A stretch of 64,000 nucleotides of DNA from Rhizobium etli_C (lineage in GTDB: Bacteria; Pseudomonadota; Alphaproteobacteria; Rhizobiales; Rhizobiaceae). The stretch lies in NCBI RefSeq assembly GCF_014198605.1, contig NZ_JACIHU010000010.1; one strand, given 5' to 3'. Position 1 is the stretch's first letter; each line of letters opens with the position of its first letter. The notes below the pieces were generated by a model. It had not been told where the DNA came from, ran no database searches, and saw nothing but the letters and a program-made list of their open reading frames with translations. Of this stretch, positions 62,051 through 64,000 are shown piece by piece. Made by a program: the position numbers and the translations under genes.

Positions 62051-62117
62051 CGTCGATCTCCGGCCGTTCGTTGCTCTACGACGGGGAAGATGACACGCCT
62101 TTCGGCAGGAGTCAACA

Positions 62118-62140
62118 ATTGTGTACTTTGCGTACACAAT
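62118..62140. promoter_or_regulatory. GntR operator upstream of the betaine operon
   Basis: Perfect 9-base inverted arms ATTGTGTAC and GTACACAAT around the spacer TTTGC. It has the TTGT/ACAA ends favoured by FCD-type GntR repressors and stands just before the GntR gene that heads the operon. Confidence 0.7.
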
Positions 62141-62394
62141 CCGTATTCGAAGAAAACACAATTCTTTCGACGCCACGACGGTAGCGATGATCGAAGACGA
62201 AGCCATCCATGAATGTGAGTGCTCGGGCCCCGCGGCGCTCGACGCATCGCGCAGTCTTCTCCAAGCTGATTGTCGGTAGCAAAGTGTGGGAAAAGCCGGC
62301 GTCGAGGCGGATTATCGAACCTCGGAAGCGCCGCGGACAAACCTGCGGAGCGCTGGGGCGTCATGGAACGTCTATCGTCCAATGGCCGGCTTGA

Positions 62395-62424
62395 CCGGGG
62401 AGCGCCGGCGTCGGCGCTCCCCGG
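62395..62424 (-). terminator. Hairpin downstream of the gfa gene
   Basis: Thirteen-base perfect arms CCGGGGAGCGCCG and CGGCGCTCCCCGG with a GCGT loop, six bases after the gfa stop on the minus strand. There is no T-run, so termination may need Rho or be partial, but it separates the formaldehyde genes from the betaine operon. Confidence 0.65.
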
Positions 62425-62429
62425 AAGAT

Positions 62430-63002
62430 TCAGGCGGCGAGCACACCGCTCTTCTTGGCAGTCCAGGTGGCGATATAGTCCATCAGGCCGGGCGACAGGC
62501 AATCATAGGGCTCGAGGCCGGACGCCCTCAGCTGCGCCCTGACCTCGTCCATTTTGGCGGGATCGAAGCCGCTTTCGATGATCGAAGAGACGAAGGCGGC
62601 AAAGCCGGGCTTGGCCCAGCCGCTCTCCTGGAAGCGCTCCGGATGGACGAAGGACAATCCCTGGAAGGGATGTTCGCGCTCGACCGGCCCATACATATGC
62701 ACGCCGCATTGCTTGCAGGCGTGCCGCTGGATCAAGGCTGCGGGATCGACGACGGCGAGCTTGTCGCCGTTCTCCAGCACCTCGACGCTCTCGGTCGGAG
62801 CGACCGCCACGACCGAAAAGACTGCTCCCTCGGGCTTCCAGCACTTGGTGCAGCCGCAGGCGTGATTGTGGGCGATATCGCCCTTGATCCTGACCTTGAC
62901 GGGATTGCTCGTGCATTTGCACACGAGCGTCCCGCCTGTGAAAGCAGCGTCCGTCGCTTGAAAGCCTGAATCCACTGCCGGATGAATGGCTATGCTGCTC
63001 AT
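62430..63002 (-). CDS. gfa: S-(hydroxymethyl)glutathione synthase (glutathione-dependent formaldehyde-activating enzyme)
   Basis: A 190-residue Gfa protein that speeds the joining of formaldehyde and glutathione. The zinc cysteines are visible in VCKCTS, HACGCTKCWKPEG and HACKQCGVHM. The C-terminal part (SFVHPERFQESGW) is specific for Gfa proper and not for generic GFA-domain proteins. Downstream partners of the pathway, adhI and fghA, lie directly upstream on the same strand. The placement next to an N-demethylation cluster suggests it disposes of released formaldehyde. Confidence 0.95.
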   Translation of the reverse strand: MSSIAIHPAVDSGFQATDAAFTGGTLVCKCTSNPVKVRIKGDIAHNHACGCTKCWKPEGAVFSVVAVAPTESVEVLENGDKLAVVDPAALIQRHACKQCGVHMYGPVEREHPFQGLSFVHPERFQESGWAKPGFAAFVSSIIESGFDPAKMDEVRAQLRASGLEPYDCLSPGLMDYIATWTAKKSGVLAA

Positions 63003-63060
63003 TGCTTTTCTCCCTTCCTCCCCTGGCCGTTTGCGTTATGCCCGGCCGAGCTCGCTAAAA

Positions 63061-63897
63061 TCAGTTCCCCAACCTCTGCGCGTGCCAGCGCAGATGATCG
63101 TCCATGAACGTCGAAATGAAAAAGTAGGAGTGGCCGTAGCCTTCCTGCATGCGCAGCCTGAGCGGGATGCCTGACGCCTCGCAGGCCTGCCGGAGTTCAT
63201 CGGGACGCAGCCCGTCCTCCAGGAAGCTGTCCGCCGTCCCCTGGTCGACGAAGAGCTCGGGGAAGCGATGCCCGTCTTCGATCAGCGAGCAGGAGTCATA
63301 GGCCCGCCAGGTGTTTTCGTCGGCGCCGAGATATTTCCGCAAGGCCGGTTTCGACCAGCCGGAAACCGAGGGGTGGCTGATCGGCGCGAAGGCCGAGCAG
63401 CTGCGGAACCGGTCCGGGTTCTTAAGCGCGATCGTGATCGCGCCATGGCCGCCCATCGAATGGCCGAAGATCCCCTGGCGTTCCATGTCGACGGGGAATT
63501 CCGCGGCAAGCAGGCGCGGCAGCTCGTCGGTGATGTAGCTATACATGCGATAATTCGCCGAAAACGGCGGCTCGGTGGCATCGACGTAAAAGCCGGCGCC
63601 CTTGCCGAACTGCCAATTGTCGGGCTCGTCAGGAACGTGATCGCCGCGGGGGCTGGTATCCGGGCAGACGACGATCAGCCCGAGCTCGGCGGCAAGCCGC
63701 CGATACTCGCCCTTGTCCATGACATTGGCATGCGTGCAGGTCAGGCCGGACAGATACCACAGGACCGGGCGCTTGCCCTCGGCCGCCTGCGGCGGCACGA
63801 ACACTGCAAAGGTCATGTCGCAGTCACAGGCCTCGGAGCGATTGACATAGACGCCTTGAGTGCCGCCGTAAGACTTGTCGATCGAGATGGTCTTCAT
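63061..63897 (-). CDS. fghA: S-formylglutathione hydrolase
   Basis: A 278-residue esterase-D-type enzyme that hydrolyses S-formylglutathione to formate and glutathione. The nucleophile is Ser147 in GHSMGGHGA, the histidine is in GYGHSYFF near the C-terminus, and YLSGLTCTHAN is the family's oxyanion region. It lies three bases after the end of the formaldehyde dehydrogenase gene and 58 bases before gfa, so the three are one operon. Confidence 0.96.
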   Translation of the reverse strand: MKTISIDKSYGGTQGVYVNRSEACDCDMTFAVFVPPQAAEGKRPVLWYLSGLTCTHANVMDKGEYRRLAAELGLIVVCPDTSPRGDHVPDEPDNWQFGKGAGFYVDATEPPFSANYRMYSYITDELPRLLAAEFPVDMERQGIFGHSMGGHGAITIALKNPDRFRSCSAFAPISHPSVSGWSKPALRKYLGADENTWRAYDSCSLIEDGHRFPELFVDQGTADSFLEDGLRPDELRQACEASGIPLRLRMQEGYGHSYFFISTFMDDHLRWHAQRLGN

Positions 63898-63900
63898 GAC

Positions 63901-64000
63901 TTAGAACACGACCACGCCGCGGATGCTTTCACCCTTGTGCATCATCTCGAAGCCCTTGTTGATGTCTTCGAGCGGCATCGTGTGGGTGATCATCGGATCG
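63901..64000 (-). CDS. adhI: S-(hydroxymethyl)glutathione dehydrogenase / class III alcohol dehydrogenase, C-terminal end (cut by window end)
   Basis: The last 32 residues before a TAA stop read DPMITHTMPLEDINKGFEMM, then HKGESIRGVVVF. This is the end of glutathione-dependent formaldehyde dehydrogenase (AdhC/FrmA/FlhA class). The rest lies outside the window. It is the first of the three formaldehyde-oxidation genes in transcription order. Confidence 0.92.
   Translation of the reverse strand, partial: DPMITHTMPLEDINKGFEMMHKGESIRGVVVF

Overview
The window looks like part of a Rhizobiaceae replicon (Rhizobium, Sinorhizobium or Agrobacterium type). It has a GC-rich third codon position, a PutA without an N-terminal DNA-binding domain next to an Lrp-type PutR, many complete ABC uptake systems each paired with its own GntR, Lrp, LysR or TetR regulator, and almost no housekeeping genes. 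That mix is typical of a chromid or megaplasmid devoted to scavenging plant and soil compounds. The species is an inference. I saw no rRNA, tRNA, CRISPR array, insertion sequence or phage gene.

Layout. 1-5672: the end of a HAD hydrolase gene and a peptide/opine-type ABC importer. 5830-11272: an Asp/Glu racemase-like protein facing an amino-acid oxidation cluster of two DadA-like flavoproteins plus HcnA-like and HcnB-like iron-sulfur subunits. 11470-16728: a cupin, an Lrp regulator, a second copy of the DadA-like flavoprotein and a chemoreceptor. 17026-23105: a leftward operon of Ldh-family dehydrogenase, iron alcohol dehydrogenase, aldehyde dehydrogenase and esterase, with a divergent GntR and a PfpI protein. 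23182-27623: a leftward UPF0261/TIM-barrel/cupin/M24 operon with a divergent TetR. 27970-38752: a sugar-type ABC importer, then a leftward operon of ketose 3-epimerase-like protein, enolase-superfamily dehydratase, GntR and hydroxyacid dehydrogenase, with a second epimerase diverging. 38880-43491: putA and putR. 43504-47022: an HxlR, DoxX and SDR group and a very unusual hexapeptide acyltransferase fused to an all-alpha domain.

47023-64000 is the most striking part. A LysR regulator diverges from a Rieske oxygenase, its reductase and an M24 protein. Facing them is a leftward run of ten genes: GntR, DHDPS-like lyase, aldehyde dehydrogenase, flavin oxidase, a complete ProXVWW-type betaine importer, a proline-racemase-family protein with a non-canonical active site, and a GbdR-like AraC regulator. 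Just upstream lies the glutathione formaldehyde-oxidation set (gfa, fghA, adhI), which suits a pathway whose oxygenase would release formaldehyde by N-demethylation. The simplest reading is an import-and-demethylation pathway for a quaternary ammonium compound such as a proline or hydroxyproline betaine. Two steps look unlike described pathways: the Cys/Gly proline-racemase homologue and an M24 protein whose metal-ligand spacing resembles the DMSP lyase DddP.

Regulatory DNA is unusually readable. The sequence TTTGGTA-N2-ACCAGAT occurs both before the sugar ABC importer and between the two epimerase genes 10 kb away, tying them to the GntR encoded between them. Clean inverted repeats also lie in front of the HxlR, LysR, TetR and GntR genes.
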